Part shown: positions 1 to 9,475 of the stretch, piece after piece
How positions within the stretch are numbered: the first letter of the stretch is position 1
Layout: each line of letters opens with the position of its first letter
Source: Paenibacillus sp. Soil787
GTDB lineage: Bacteria; Bacillota; Bacilli; Paenibacillales; NBRC-103111
NCBI RefSeq assembly: GCF_001429545.1
Contig: NZ_LMSP01000003.1
Coordinates: forward strand, 1 to 64,000
Length of the DNA stretch: 64,000 nucleotides
Direction of reading: 5' to 3'
Translations under genes and position numbers: made by a program
The notes under the pieces: generated by a model
Seen by the model: the letters and a program-made list of their open reading frames with translations, nothing else
Databases searched by the model: none
What the model was told of the DNA's origin: nothing

Positions 1-117
1 GCCATTATCCAGTATTGGATGGAATTCGTCTTTGAAAACATCTTTTCATTTTCATACATGGCGGTGACCGGTTCGGTCATGATGGTTTTGTGCGCTAGAT
101 CAGTGGTTGGCGCTTAG
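1..117 (+). CDS. Possible C-terminus of a truncated membrane protein
   Basis: The frame starting at base 1 is open from the window edge to a TAG at 115-117. It encodes about 38 residues that are mostly hydrophobic, with a run resembling one membrane segment (FSFSYMAVTGSVMMVL). If real, it is the end of a plus-strand gene convergent with the histidine kinase at 149-1927. I recognise no family, and a 117-base open frame could arise by chance. No convincing terminator follows it; there is only a short GACCG/CGGTC hairpin inside the frame. Confidence 0.25.
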   Translation, partial: AIIQYWMEFVFENIFSFSYMAVTGSVMMVLCARSVVGA

Positions 118-148
118 AACGGGACCTTGCTAACTAGATTGTTTACTT

Positions 149-1927
149 CTATTCTATGACTGGCAGCCAAATATTAACGGTAGTTCCTTTCCCTAATTCA
201 CTCTCGAAATGCAGCCCAAACGGATCTCCAAAATGCAGCTTAATTCTTTGATTCACATTTTGCACACCAATACCACTCCCATGCTTAGATATGCGTGTTT
301 TTCGGTATATGTCATCGATCTCCTCTGAAGACATTCCAATTCCATTATCAATGATCTGAAGAAGAATACGGTTCCCCTTACGTATCCCAGTTATTTGAAC
401 ACTACCAACACCCGCATTATTTTTTATTCCGTGGTAAATCGCATTTTCTACTAGAGGCTGCAAAACAATTTTGATCACCTTGTAGGAAAGGATGCTCTTA
501 TCAACATTGATTTCAAAATCCAATTTAGTTTTATAGCGCATTTTTTGGATCGTTAAATAGCTTTTAATATGCTCGATTTCGTTGAAAATAGAAGTAAATT
601 CTTGTCCTTTACTAATGCTTAAACGGAATAACTTGGCTAAGGAAGCTGTCATAAGGACGACTTCCTTCGACTTTTTAAGCTCTGCCATCCATATAATCGA
701 ATCCAAGGTATTGTATAGGAAATGCGGGTTTATCTGAGCTTGCAGAGCCTGCAACTCACTCTTTCTTTTTAATTCCTGTTCTTTCATATTTTGCAGCATC
801 AGTTCTTTGATCTCTGTCGTCATTCGATTAAATCGATTACTTAAATGCCCGATTTCATTGGAGCTTTGAATATCAACCTGAATGTCGAAATTGCCCTTCT
901 CTACCTCTTTCATCGAACTTTCAAGATGTTTAATGGGTCTTGAAATACGTAAGGATAGAATGAAAGAGAGTAACACTGCGATAATAAGAAATGCTATACC
1001 TCCAAAAAAAGTATACGTTTGCAGCTCATTCTTATTGGAGACTAACTCGTCCACATAAGTGACCCCGACAATTTTCCATCCGGTGCTTTGCGATGTTTTA
1101 ATTGTGTACATCCGGCTATTTTTACCTTCTGAAGTCACAAAGTTACTGCCAGGAGTATGCATAACCTCAGAGATCAATTCAATTTTCTGATTGTTGTTAA
1201 TCATTTGCTGCTCTGGGTGATAAACAATGTTTCCGTTTGCATCCACAATGAAAACATATCCCCGATTCCCAAGTTTAATCTTGTTGCAAATATCGCTGAT
1301 GACACTATAGTTCAAGTCTACAAGCAGAACGCCAAGCTTTTCATCCCCGACATCACTTCTGAGCTCACGGCTTAAGGATATCACTGAATTATAGTCGTTA
1401 AGAATCATATTTTGTACATGTGAAGAAGAGATAACGACTTTCCCCTTTGCTTCAATGGCCTTCTTATACCAGCTTTGTTCCGCCAAATCCACTTGTGGAT
1501 TTAGTTTAATCTTCTCATTGTAAGGAATAATTTTTCCGTTCGTACCAAATATAAGGACAGACGATATATCCTTTCTTGTATTCAACACGGTATTCAGCTG
1601 GAACGATATTTTCTGCTTCAAGTCTTCCTTACCGATTTCACCAAGGTACACCTGCTTTAAGAGGTACTCTTTGATATCGTAATTGGAAAGAACCATTTGA
1701 GATATATTTTCCATATAATTGATGTAGCTATCTATATTGGAGCTCACCTGTCCCATGAGCTGATAGGTATAGTCGCGTGAATTATTTTTTACTGCAACTG
1801 TTGAAAGATGATAAGACATCCATGCAATAACAGTAATCGTAACCACAATTAAGCATGAAAAAGCAACTGCAATGGTTGACTGAATACTTTTGAAATGAAA
1901 AAAGCGAATGAATCGTTGCCTTGCCAT
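149..1927 (-). CDS. YesM-family sensor histidine kinase
   Basis: Membrane-bound sensor kinase, 592 aa, that would phosphorylate the adjacent YesN-type regulator. Seen: an N-terminal membrane segment (about residues 20-42), a large extracellular sensor region of Cache type, a second membrane segment near residue 310, a HAMP linker (SLRISRPIKHLESSM), then the YesM-type core QINPHFLYNTLDS with the phospho-acceptor His at about residue 402. The ATP-binding N box reads PLVENAIYHGIKN and a GIG motif follows. The start has a good ribosome site (AAAGGGGCG, 5 nt before ATG). It is the last gene of a unit that begins with the sugar-binding lipoprotein at 4575, 12 nt after the regulator stop. YesM kinases usually sense extracellular carbohydrate; the ligand here is unknown. 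Confidence 0.93.
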   Translation of the reverse strand: MARQRFIRFFHFKSIQSTIAVAFSCLIVVTITVIAWMSYHLSTVAVKNNSRDYTYQLMGQVSSNIDSYINYMENISQMVLSNYDIKEYLLKQVYLGEIGKEDLKQKISFQLNTVLNTRKDISSVLIFGTNGKIIPYNEKIKLNPQVDLAEQSWYKKAIEAKGKVVISSSHVQNMILNDYNSVISLSRELRSDVGDEKLGVLLVDLNYSVISDICNKIKLGNRGYVFIVDANGNIVYHPEQQMINNNQKIELISEVMHTPGSNFVTSEGKNSRMYTIKTSQSTGWKIVGVTYVDELVSNKNELQTYTFFGGIAFLIIAVLLSFILSLRISRPIKHLESSMKEVEKGNFDIQVDIQSSNEIGHLSNRFNRMTTEIKELMLQNMKEQELKRKSELQALQAQINPHFLYNTLDSIIWMAELKKSKEVVLMTASLAKLFRLSISKGQEFTSIFNEIEHIKSYLTIQKMRYKTKLDFEINVDKSILSYKVIKIVLQPLVENAIYHGIKNNAGVGSVQITGIRKGNRILLQIIDNGIGMSSEEIDDIYRKTRISKHGSGIGVQNVNQRIKLHFGDPFGLHFESELGKGTTVNIWLPVIE

Positions 1928-1939
1928 ATTTACGCCCCT

Positions 1940-3553
1940 TTACATCATTCTGCGATATTCAGTCGGAGTCATACCCATCGCTTTTTTGAAAATTAAGTTA
2001 AAATAATGCGGGTCCGTATACCCTACACGATCTGCGATTTCGTAAGTCTTTAAATCCGTACATTTAAGTAGTTCCTTCGACTTTTCCACGCGAATCCGAG
2101 TAAGATAACTTATGAAGGTTTCTCCCGTGTGATTTTTAAAAATAAGGCTAAAATAACTTGTACTTAGAACAAGATATTTACAAACCGCATCCATGGATAT
2201 TTTCGTATCCGCATAATTCTCTTTTATATATTCTTCCGCTTTCATAGCTTGCATCTTACAAAAGTTGTTTCTTGTTTCAAGGATGATATTCGTAGTACGT
2301 GAGCAATAACTTTTTAACCAAACTTCCACTTCATCAAGTGTTTTTAAGCCATAAATGACGGTCAGTGGGCTGAGAGCAGCGCTGTTATGTAGCGCTTCAC
2401 GAATATCAAGCTCTTCCAAAGCATCCATAATCGAGACGATTATTTGCTGTATGTGAATATAACAGCGATCCATTGGCAGATAGGATTCCTTCAGATTTTT
2501 AATGATATTCTCGACGATCACTTCAATCTCATGCTGTGTTCCAGACTTCAAGCCAAGGACGAGCTTTCTTTCCCAGAGTTTATCGTAGGGAATGCTCTCA
2601 TCCAATTCCCCTTCAATATCGCTGATATGAATGATCCGATTCTTTCCCAGAAAAAAACGATATTCAAGAGCAGTCGAAGCCCTTTTATGAGAAAGATGAA
2701 TTTTATTTAGAGAAGTGCATATATCTCCTACACCAATGGACACCGTAAACCTCAGATACTCTTTTACCGATAAGTTGATCTCTTCTAGAATTCGCAATGC
2801 CTCTTCACGCAGCGTTTCCACATTCTCGCCATAGAGAATTACGATTGTTTTTTCACTATTGTTTTGGAACACGATTCCGTTCTTCTCTCTCGCAATAATT
2901 TCTAAACTGATATTACATACTGCAAAATAAAGCAGCTCACTCTCACTTTCAGGATAAAACCTTTGCAATTCTCCATGATCATCTACATCAATCACAGCCA
3001 CAACATAGTGACTTCTCGATAACGATAAATCAATATCTAAATAAGCAAGCTTATCCTCAAGCTTGCCTCCGCGTATATTCCCTGTAACCAGCTGGTTCAA
3101 GAAGCGCTCTCTTACTAGAGGCAAACTTTCTCTAAGCTGTTGCTTTAGCTTACTTAAATCCTCCACTTTGCGATTCTCATCATCTAAATCTGCTTTTACT
3201 TTGGAGAGAATTTCATGTAATTCATCAGCTGTATTCGGCTTTAGGATATAATCGTGTACCTTCAACTTTAAAGCTTCCTGAGCGTATTCAAATTCATCAT
3301 AACCCGTAAGAATAATTATTTTGGTGTGAGGATAATGTTCAAAAAGATAGCGTGATACTTCTAAACCATCCATAAAAGGCATGTTGATATCTGTTAAAAC
3401 CACATCGGGTTGAAGCTGTTCCATGGCCTGGATCACCTCACGGCCATTTTCAAAGACGCCAACCACCCCAAATCCCAATTCATCCCAGTTGAGACTTTCC
3501 CGAATTCCCTCTCTTACGTTGTCTTCATCATCCGCAATTACAATCTTATACAT
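1940..3553 (-). CDS. YesN-family response regulator, AraC output
   Basis: Two-component DNA-binding regulator of 537 aa. The REC domain lies at the N-terminus with phospho-acceptor Asp at about residue 55 (VVLTDINMPFMDG). A long linker region follows, then a C-terminal pair of AraC-type helix-turn-helices of about 100 residues ending in GMTPTEYRRMM. I place the start at ATG 3553 rather than the upstream in-frame GTG at 3565, because GGAGG sits 5 nt before this ATG and the protein then begins MYKIVIADDE, as REC domains do. It sits between the sugar-binding lipoprotein (15 nt away) and the kinase (12 nt), so the three are probably co-transcribed. Targets are unknown; nearby glycan genes are the obvious candidates. 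Confidence 0.93.
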   Translation of the reverse strand: MYKIVIADDEDNVREGIRESLNWDELGFGVVGVFENGREVIQAMEQLQPDVVLTDINMPFMDGLEVSRYLFEHYPHTKIIILTGYDEFEYAQEALKLKVHDYILKPNTADELHEILSKVKADLDDENRKVEDLSKLKQQLRESLPLVRERFLNQLVTGNIRGGKLEDKLAYLDIDLSLSRSHYVVAVIDVDDHGELQRFYPESESELLYFAVCNISLEIIAREKNGIVFQNNSEKTIVILYGENVETLREEALRILEEINLSVKEYLRFTVSIGVGDICTSLNKIHLSHKRASTALEYRFFLGKNRIIHISDIEGELDESIPYDKLWERKLVLGLKSGTQHEIEVIVENIIKNLKESYLPMDRCYIHIQQIIVSIMDALEELDIREALHNSAALSPLTVIYGLKTLDEVEVWLKSYCSRTTNIILETRNNFCKMQAMKAEEYIKENYADTKISMDAVCKYLVLSTSYFSLIFKNHTGETFISYLTRIRVEKSKELLKCTDLKTYEIADRVGYTDPHYFNLIFKKAMGMTPTEYRRMM

Positions 3554-3567
3554 AGAGTCCTCCACTA

Positions 3568-4575
3568 TTACCAGCCTTTGTAGCTATCTACATTATCTTG
3601 AGTGATCAGGTCAACAGGAATTTTGATTAATGACTCTACCTTTTCACCTTTAAGAACTTTAAAACCTACATCCATTGCCAATTTAATCATTTCAAATGGA
3701 TACTGCGCTGAGCTTGCGGCAAAGCTTTTCTTTTCTTTTAGCGCATTAACGGCATCTGGCGCTCCGTCTACACCAACGATAAACATTTCATTGTCGCGAC
3801 CTGCTTGTTCTGAAGCAATTTTGGCACCAACGCCAGAAGGATCATTCGTTGCAAATACAGCATCAATTTTTCCTTTTCTATTAGCTTGAAGAATGGTCTC
3901 CATCGTTGTAATCGATGTTTCACGGTTGCCATACCCATTTTGTTTAGCAACTACTCTTATTCCCGGAGCAGCTTTAATTGCTTCTTCAAATCCAGCGATA
4001 CGATCCGTTACAGCAGATACAGATGGACCATCAATGACAGCAACATTTCCTTTACCATTCAATCGCTTAACGATGTATTCCCCAGCTAATTTTCCGGCAA
4101 TAAAATTATCTGATGTTATAACCGTGTTCACACCTCCATCTGCGCCTACGTCAACTGCAATGACGGGGATGCCCGCCATTTTAGCTTGACTAACAGCACC
4201 AGCTATACCTTTGGAATCTACAGCATTTAGAAGAATCACACTTACTTTTTTTATAATAAAATCCTCAATTTGCGCAGTTTGCTTAGCCAAATCACCTTCT
4301 GCACTTACTGTGATTACGTCAGCACCATGCAGCATAGCACCTGCAGTAGCGCCTTTGGACATCGCTACAAAGAATGGATTATTTAAATTTTGCAAAGTAA
4401 ATCCTATCACTACTTCTTTCTCTTTTTTTGTCGGTTCAACTCTTTCTGTTGCCAAAGGCACAACCGTTAATTCAGATGTTTTTGAAGGCTCGGTTATTTT
4501 ACTTGAAGAACATGCGGTAAGTGCAACCAAAGCAAATGCAGCAAATACAAATGATAATGCTTTTATGCTTTTCAT
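3568..4575 (-). CDS. RbsB-like sugar-binding lipoprotein, probable sensor partner
   Basis: Extracytoplasmic sugar-binding protein of the RbsB (periplasmic-binding, type 1 fold) family, 335 aa. It has a lipoprotein signal peptide with lipobox ALTACSS near residues 19-25, so it should be anchored outside the membrane. The body shows the ribose/fructose-binding layout: GFTLQNLNNPFFVAM at the start, an internal DAVFATNDPSGVGAKI, and VGVDGAPDAVNAL near the C-terminus. No permease or ATPase gene is adjacent. Instead a YesN regulator and YesM kinase follow directly (15 and 12 nt gaps), suggesting that it presents sugar to the kinase, as XylFII does for LytS in Clostridium. That sensor role is inferred from gene order. 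It could also feed a transporter encoded elsewhere. Confidence 0.88.
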   Translation of the reverse strand: MKSIKALSFVFAAFALVALTACSSSKITEPSKTSELTVVPLATERVEPTKKEKEVVIGFTLQNLNNPFFVAMSKGATAGAMLHGADVITVSAEGDLAKQTAQIEDFIIKKVSVILLNAVDSKGIAGAVSQAKMAGIPVIAVDVGADGGVNTVITSDNFIAGKLAGEYIVKRLNGKGNVAVIDGPSVSAVTDRIAGFEEAIKAAPGIRVVAKQNGYGNRETSITTMETILQANRKGKIDAVFATNDPSGVGAKIASEQAGRDNEMFIVGVDGAPDAVNALKEKKSFAASSAQYPFEMIKLAMDVGFKVLKGEKVESLIKIPVDLITQDNVDSYKGW

Positions 4576-4637
4576 TTAAACTATCCCCTAATACTTTATG
4601 ATTGTTCCTCATTTTTACATGTATAGAAACAAGAATT

Positions 4638-4675
4638 AGCGGCCGTTATGATCCAAGATCTAATTAACAGCCGCT
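4638..4675 (-). terminator. Stem-loop after the GH32 gene
   Basis: An 11-bp inverted repeat (arms 4638-4648 and 4665-4675, one G-T pair) lies 19-56 nt beyond the GH32 stop on the minus strand. The following tract is only weakly T-rich, so this may be a weak terminator separating the fructan operon from the sensor module downstream. Confidence 0.5.
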
Positions 4676-4693
4676 GATGCATTTCTATGATTT

Positions 4694-6211
4694 TTATGAT
4701 TGGCTGATAGGTGCAAGTTTACTTGCATATATGGATTCCAGTGTATAAAAGGTTAATGATTTTACACTTATACTGCCTTCTTTAGCATAAAGCTTCAGTT
4801 CCTTACGGGATGAGCTCGGAAAAACCAGATCGGTCATGACGAGCTTGCCGTCGTACGAAAACACTTCAACAGAGGACCAATCGACAAAAATAGTTAGTTT
4901 GATCGTTCCGTCCATTGGCTTCAGCGGAGCGTTGTGCTTGCAGGCGAAGTCATCATGAAAATTCACAGTTCCTGACTTCGTACGATCGATAAACAGATTC
5001 TGTTCACTAGTCGCATAGCCGATTATCGTTTCTTCATTGTCGGCAGTACTAAGCCTTAATCCGAACTCGGTAGCATCCCCTATTTCAAGTTCAACTATAA
5101 TTTCAAGCAACTCACCTTGAGGCATAGCGAAAATATTTTCCTCTTGTTCATATTCGGAGCTTACAATAAACGATTCCCATCTCTCTTCATCCCGTCTTTG
5201 AGAACTTAATTCCCGAACGGGACGCTGCATGACTCGGATGCCTTCCGTTTCAGTAGAAAGCGAGAGCTCTCTAGGCAACGTCATGGCTCCTCTCCATGCG
5301 GATGTTGGTATCTTATTCGCGTATTTCCAGTTATTCATCCAGCCTATCAAAACCCGTCTTCCATCCTCTTCCGGAAAATCCGACCAAGTAACTCCTGCGT
5401 AATTGTCTCTGCCATAGTCAAGCCAAAGTGTAGGTGCGGGAGACTCTTCAGGTATAAACGTATGGCCATCAAAATCGCCGATGAAATATTGCGTCCTCGA
5501 CCCTTCCTTATTGTCGGGATGATCCCCAATACTCACAATCAGTACCCACTTCGTGGCGAACGCATCCCCATCAACAGGCAGGGCAAATAAATCAGGACAC
5601 TCCCAAACACCTGCATGCGAGCCATGACCCGCGCCAAATTCGCTGACATACGTCCAGTCCTTCAAATTAGGGGACGTATAGATTCGGACATGATCACCTG
5701 CAGCGATGATCATCACCCACTTTTGCTGAGGAGCATGCCAAAATACTTTGGGATCCCGGAAATCCGTCAATCGTTCCTCAATCAACACGGGATTGTTCGC
5801 ATATAGAGTCCAGGTTCTGCCTTTATCTTTGCTGAAAGCAATACTCTGCGTCTGTCTCGTAATATCTGTCTCAAGAGCTTTATCGTGCTGAGTGAAAATA
5901 GCCACAAGCCCTGATTCTCCTGCGAAGAAGCCGCTCGTATCCTGCTTATCCACTACAGCGCTTCCTGAAAAAATAGTGCCGTTCCCATCCGGCGCGAGTG
6001 CAATCGGAAGATGCTCCCAGTGAACCAGATCCTTACTAACAGCGTGTCCCCAATGCATAGGTCCCCATACCGTACTCTCGGGGTGGTATTGATAGAAAAG
6101 GTGATACTCTTCTTCATAAAATACCAGGCCGTTAGGGTCATTCAACCACATCTCCGCCGGCGTGAAATGAAGCTGCGGACGGAATTGTTCTTGGTAGTCA
6201 GCTGTTGTCAT
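4694..6211 (-). CDS. GH32 sucrose/fructan hydrolase (invertase type)
   Basis: Intracellular beta-fructofuranosidase of glycoside hydrolase family 32, 505 aa, the usual length for sucrose-6-phosphate hydrolases and exo-fructanases. There is no signal peptide. The three GH32 catalytic motifs are intact: WLNDPNG with nucleophile Asp25, FRDPKVFW (transition-state Asp), and WECPDLF with the acid/base Glu. The C-terminal beta-sandwich is present. The ATG lies 14 nt inside the end of the fructokinase gene, so the two are translationally coupled. With an ABC importer and fructokinase in the same operon but no PTS gene, the likely substrates are imported sucrose or fructo-oligosaccharides rather than sucrose-6-phosphate. 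The exact specificity cannot be read from sequence. Confidence 0.92.
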   Translation of the reverse strand: MTTADYQEQFRPQLHFTPAEMWLNDPNGLVFYEEEYHLFYQYHPESTVWGPMHWGHAVSKDLVHWEHLPIALAPDGNGTIFSGSAVVDKQDTSGFFAGESGLVAIFTQHDKALETDITRQTQSIAFSKDKGRTWTLYANNPVLIEERLTDFRDPKVFWHAPQQKWVMIIAAGDHVRIYTSPNLKDWTYVSEFGAGHGSHAGVWECPDLFALPVDGDAFATKWVLIVSIGDHPDNKEGSRTQYFIGDFDGHTFIPEESPAPTLWLDYGRDNYAGVTWSDFPEEDGRRVLIGWMNNWKYANKIPTSAWRGAMTLPRELSLSTETEGIRVMQRPVRELSSQRRDEERWESFIVSSEYEQEENIFAMPQGELLEIIVELEIGDATEFGLRLSTADNEETIIGYATSEQNLFIDRTKSGTVNFHDDFACKHNAPLKPMDGTIKLTIFVDWSSVEVFSYDGKLVMTDLVFPSSSRKELKLYAKEGSISVKSLTFYTLESIYASKLAPISQS

Positions 6212-7166
6212 TATCCTTCGTCACCTTTCGTATCTCTTCTATGCTGGGCATGGCCGGAATGGCCCCTCTGCGGGTCGTTGCTAATGCCCCAGCTGCATTG
6301 GCGAACCTGATCATACTGCGGAGTTCATTTTCACCCAGTACGTCGAACGTCATCTTCATTTCTATCCAAGTATTCAGAAATCCGCCGAAAAAGGCATCCC
6401 CTGCGCCTGTCGAATCGATCGCATTCACTTCAAATCCCGCCACGATTCCAGTTGTATAACCGAATCGATAGAAGGCTCCTTTTTCCGCTAAGGTTATCAA
6501 AATCAGAGAAGGGCCGAAAGAATCGCAGATCATTCGAGAGCCTTCTTCGAGATCATTTACCCCTGTTAGAAACAGGAGTTCCTCTTCTGATAATTTGACA
6601 ATATCAGCTCTTGCTAATCCATATTCAATCTGCTTTCTGGCGTACCCCAAATCTGTCCAGAGAGCGATTCTCAAATTAGGATCGAAGGAAATGATGCAGC
6701 CCTTATCTTTTGCGAAAAGGAGTGCCTTCTTTGTCGCGGAAGCTGCTGGTTCATTTGTCAACGATAAAGAACCAAAATGGAATAGCTTAGACTGTTCAAT
6801 CAATTCGAGAAGTACTTCATTTTCGCCCAGCATGGTATCCGCGCCTGGATTACGGTAGAAGCTGAAAGAACGGTCTCCTCGGGAATCCAAATGAACAAAA
6901 GCCAAGGTGGTATTCGTATCTGTGGACGTTACAACTCCACGCGTATCGATGCCGCACTGCTGCAGCGTTTCAATTAAATATTGTCCATGTTGATCTAATC
7001 CGACTTTACTGATTAAAGCTGTCTGCTTCCCCCATTTGGCTAGGGCAGCCAGCACATTGGCCGGCGCCCCGCCCGGATTACGCTCGAATAACGCGTAATC
7101 AAGCTCCGATTTCCCAGCTGGTGTAAAGTCGATCAAGACTTCACCTAATGCAACTACATCATACAT
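6198..7166 (-). CDS. Fructokinase, PfkB family
   Basis: Cytoplasmic sugar kinase of the ribokinase/PfkB family, 322 aa, expected to phosphorylate fructose released by the two GH32 enzymes beside it. The N-terminal PfkB signature is visible around GGAPANVLAALAKWG. The C-terminal ATP-site signature DSTGAGDAFFGGF contains the catalytic base Asp at about residue 257. The start ATG has GGAGAG at normal distance. It overlaps the downstream GH32 start by 14 nt and lies 36 nt after the LamG-GH32 gene. Closely related 2-keto-gluconokinases and other PfkB members cannot be excluded from sequence alone; the fructan context is what makes fructokinase the best call. Confidence 0.88.
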   Translation of the reverse strand: MYDVVALGEVLIDFTPAGKSELDYALFERNPGGAPANVLAALAKWGKQTALISKVGLDQHGQYLIETLQQCGIDTRGVVTSTDTNTTLAFVHLDSRGDRSFSFYRNPGADTMLGENEVLLELIEQSKLFHFGSLSLTNEPAASATKKALLFAKDKGCIISFDPNLRIALWTDLGYARKQIEYGLARADIVKLSEEELLFLTGVNDLEEGSRMICDSFGPSLILITLAEKGAFYRFGYTTGIVAGFEVNAIDSTGAGDAFFGGFLNTWIEMKMTFDVLGENELRSMIRFANAAGALATTRRGAIPAMPSIEEIRKVTKDNDNS

Positions 7167-7202
7167 CGTTCTCTCCTACCTCCACTATGTGAAAAATTCT
7201 CT

Positions 7203-9446
7203 TTAATCTGAAACTATAAAAGCCGGTTTCATCTCCCAAATCTTGATGGATCTAATGCGTAATTCGCCATTTGCATGAAGATGCAAACCAAGTGCATCCA
7301 TTCTTGAAGGATAGGTTCGAGTGGTTAAACTCTTCAAACCGTTAGCGTAAGCTTCAATTAACGATCTATCTACATAAACACGGAGCTGTAAGTCTTCCCC
7401 TTGAAGTTCAAGGCTTCCCTCTTGGATGCCTCTGATTCGTTCATCAGGATCCCTCGTCGACTTCTCTCGGTTTACACCGAGTTGCTCCCGGTCCTGATCG
7501 TAATAAAGCACGGTTTCTTCTTCTCCGTCCGGTGTTCGCCTCACAGAAAGACCGTACCGACTGGCAGCCCCCCTGCTGAAGGCAAGCTGGATTTCGAGTG
7601 CATCGCCTTGAATGTGATACAAGCGCTCGTTGACTTCTTCCAGATCTGCATCCTCTAAATCCAGAAGCTGTCTGCCTCGCAGCTGTTGAATCTCCTCAAT
7701 AGGTTCAATGCCCAGTTGTCCATCTTCCCGCAAGCTTAAGGCGATTGGCATGCCTGCACCGTGTGACCATCCGCAATCATAATCGATTTGCGGCGTACGT
7801 TCGCCTTGGGCAATCGTAAATAGCAGTGATCTGCCCGTTACAGGATCGACCATCCCGCTTGGACCTGTAAAATGAAAATCTCCCACATCGATGAGCCGTG
7901 GCTCTTCATGATCGGGAATGAACCGAAAATTGGCTCTGTCCCAAGTCCCTATCCAATAATTGACTTCGACTTTAGCATCTTTGCCCCATGGGCTAATCAG
8001 CAATATATGCTTTCCCGTATCATCTCCGTTATGTTTCAACGGCAGTAAAACAGGCAGCTCCCAAACGACACCTAAAAACGGATATCGCTCATAATTGCTT
8101 ATGATTAGAGGCCCTTTGCAGGTCCACTCCGTCATATTCGAAGAAACATACACCATTGCCGTACCGCCTTGACTGCTAACACCAGTACCCACCAGCATGA
8201 TCCATACATCCCCCTCCTTCCACACGAAAGGATCGCGGAATTCTCCTAAATATAGGGTGTCAGGCTCCTGTACGACAATTGGATGGGGATGCTTCACCCA
8301 TTGCTTCAAGTCGAGATCTCCATCCTGCGGATACGTAGTGCGGGCTAAACCAACCGATTGATTCGGAGTCAAGCTATGGTTTCCCGCTGTATAGAATAAA
8401 GCTGGAAATCCGGACTCATCGTACGCTGCGCTTCCCGACCAAATGCCATCTGGATCTATCCCTGGTTCAGGAGTTAGAGCAGCCGGCAAATCGCGCCAAT
8501 GAACCAAGTCTTCGCTCACCCAATGTCCCCAATGAATATAATGCCAGAAAGGACCATTCGGATTGAATTGATAAAACAAATGATATTGACCGTTAAAATA
8601 AATCGGCGCATGCGGTTCATTCATCCAGTGCCCTGGAGAGGTTAGATGATACTGCGGACGATGACGGTCCCGGGCAAAATAAGCTCTTGGAATGGCCAAA
8701 TCTTCATACGGAATGGTTGGGATATCACCGTCATGTGCCTCTAAGTAATGTCGATAGGAGCTCGCGATGTCTTCCTCAGACATTGCTGCATGATACACAC
8801 ACAGCTCATCCATTAACCCGTCAAACATATTCATCGTGAATGCTTCTGCTAAAATGACTCCCTTATTGTTGCGTCCTATCAGCAAATCTTCATTGCTGGG
8901 CGTAATGGAAATATGAATTTGCGAGTGCTCTCTTACAGCTACCTCGCTGCCGTTGAGATACAGTTTGAGCTGTCCCGACTTCGCTTCGTAGGTAGCAGCA
9001 ACGAAGGACCACTCCCCTTTCGGAAGTGGATGCCCACTCGCCCAGACATCGACCCACTGATCGCCCAGCGCGAGCTGGAGCGACCAGGAACCGTGGCGGG
9101 ATAAGCCTAAAATGTAACCTTCGCAGCGTTCTCTGTCATGCTGATTGACGATCGCAGCAAGGCGCTCTTCATCACCGAAATCATAGCTGCGAGGCGCTAT
9201 CCATGCTGTAATCGTTAATTCCTCGGATAAACTGGGGCTTAAGGAAGCGGATCTTTCTAACCAAGTTGAATAACCATCGAATAAGAGCGCACTGCCAGAG
9301 ACGCCTTTGCGCCATATCGGATCTTGCGACTGCTGGTAACGGCCTTTCAGCAGCGCAAACCGAATCTGATCGCAAGAGCCCGAGGCCAGATCTTTGGCTA
9401 TTCTGCCCTGCCCTTCGTCAAAGGGCCAATAGGCAATAGGTTCCAT
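7203..9446 (-). CDS. LamG-GH32 fructan hydrolase with variant nucleophile motif
   Basis: A 747-aa two-module protein. Residues about 1-225 form a LamG/concanavalin-like domain (begins YWPFDEGQG, ends LMDELCVYHAAMSEEDI). Residues about 255-740 form a GH32 module. Two catalytic motifs are recognisable: FRDPFVW and the acid/base Glu in VVWELPVLLPL. The first motif, normally WMNDPNG with an Asp nucleophile, reads WMNEPHAP with Glu at about residue 277. No signal peptide is seen, so it should be intracellular, which is unusual for a LamG-bearing glycosidase. It follows the solute-binding protein gene by 29 nt and has a strong AGGAGG ribosome site. It is probably a fructo-oligosaccharide hydrolase or a related fructosyl-processing enzyme. 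Activity should not be assumed given the Asp-to-Glu change. Confidence 0.85.
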   Translation of the reverse strand: MEPIAYWPFDEGQGRIAKDLASGSCDQIRFALLKGRYQQSQDPIWRKGVSGSALLFDGYSTWLERSASLSPSLSEELTITAWIAPRSYDFGDEERLAAIVNQHDRERCEGYILGLSRHGSWSLQLALGDQWVDVWASGHPLPKGEWSFVAATYEAKSGQLKLYLNGSEVAVREHSQIHISITPSNEDLLIGRNNKGVILAEAFTMNMFDGLMDELCVYHAAMSEEDIASSYRHYLEAHDGDIPTIPYEDLAIPRAYFARDRHRPQYHLTSPGHWMNEPHAPIYFNGQYHLFYQFNPNGPFWHYIHWGHWVSEDLVHWRDLPAALTPEPGIDPDGIWSGSAAYDESGFPALFYTAGNHSLTPNQSVGLARTTYPQDGDLDLKQWVKHPHPIVVQEPDTLYLGEFRDPFVWKEGDVWIMLVGTGVSSQGGTAMVYVSSNMTEWTCKGPLIISNYERYPFLGVVWELPVLLPLKHNGDDTGKHILLISPWGKDAKVEVNYWIGTWDRANFRFIPDHEEPRLIDVGDFHFTGPSGMVDPVTGRSLLFTIAQGERTPQIDYDCGWSHGAGMPIALSLREDGQLGIEPIEEIQQLRGRQLLDLEDADLEEVNERLYHIQGDALEIQLAFSRGAASRYGLSVRRTPDGEEETVLYYDQDREQLGVNREKSTRDPDERIRGIQEGSLELQGEDLQLRVYVDRSLIEAYANGLKSLTTRTYPSRMDALGLHLHANGELRIRSIKIWEMKPAFIVSD

Positions 9447-9475
9447 CTTTTGATTCCTCCTGTTGTTCTAACTTC

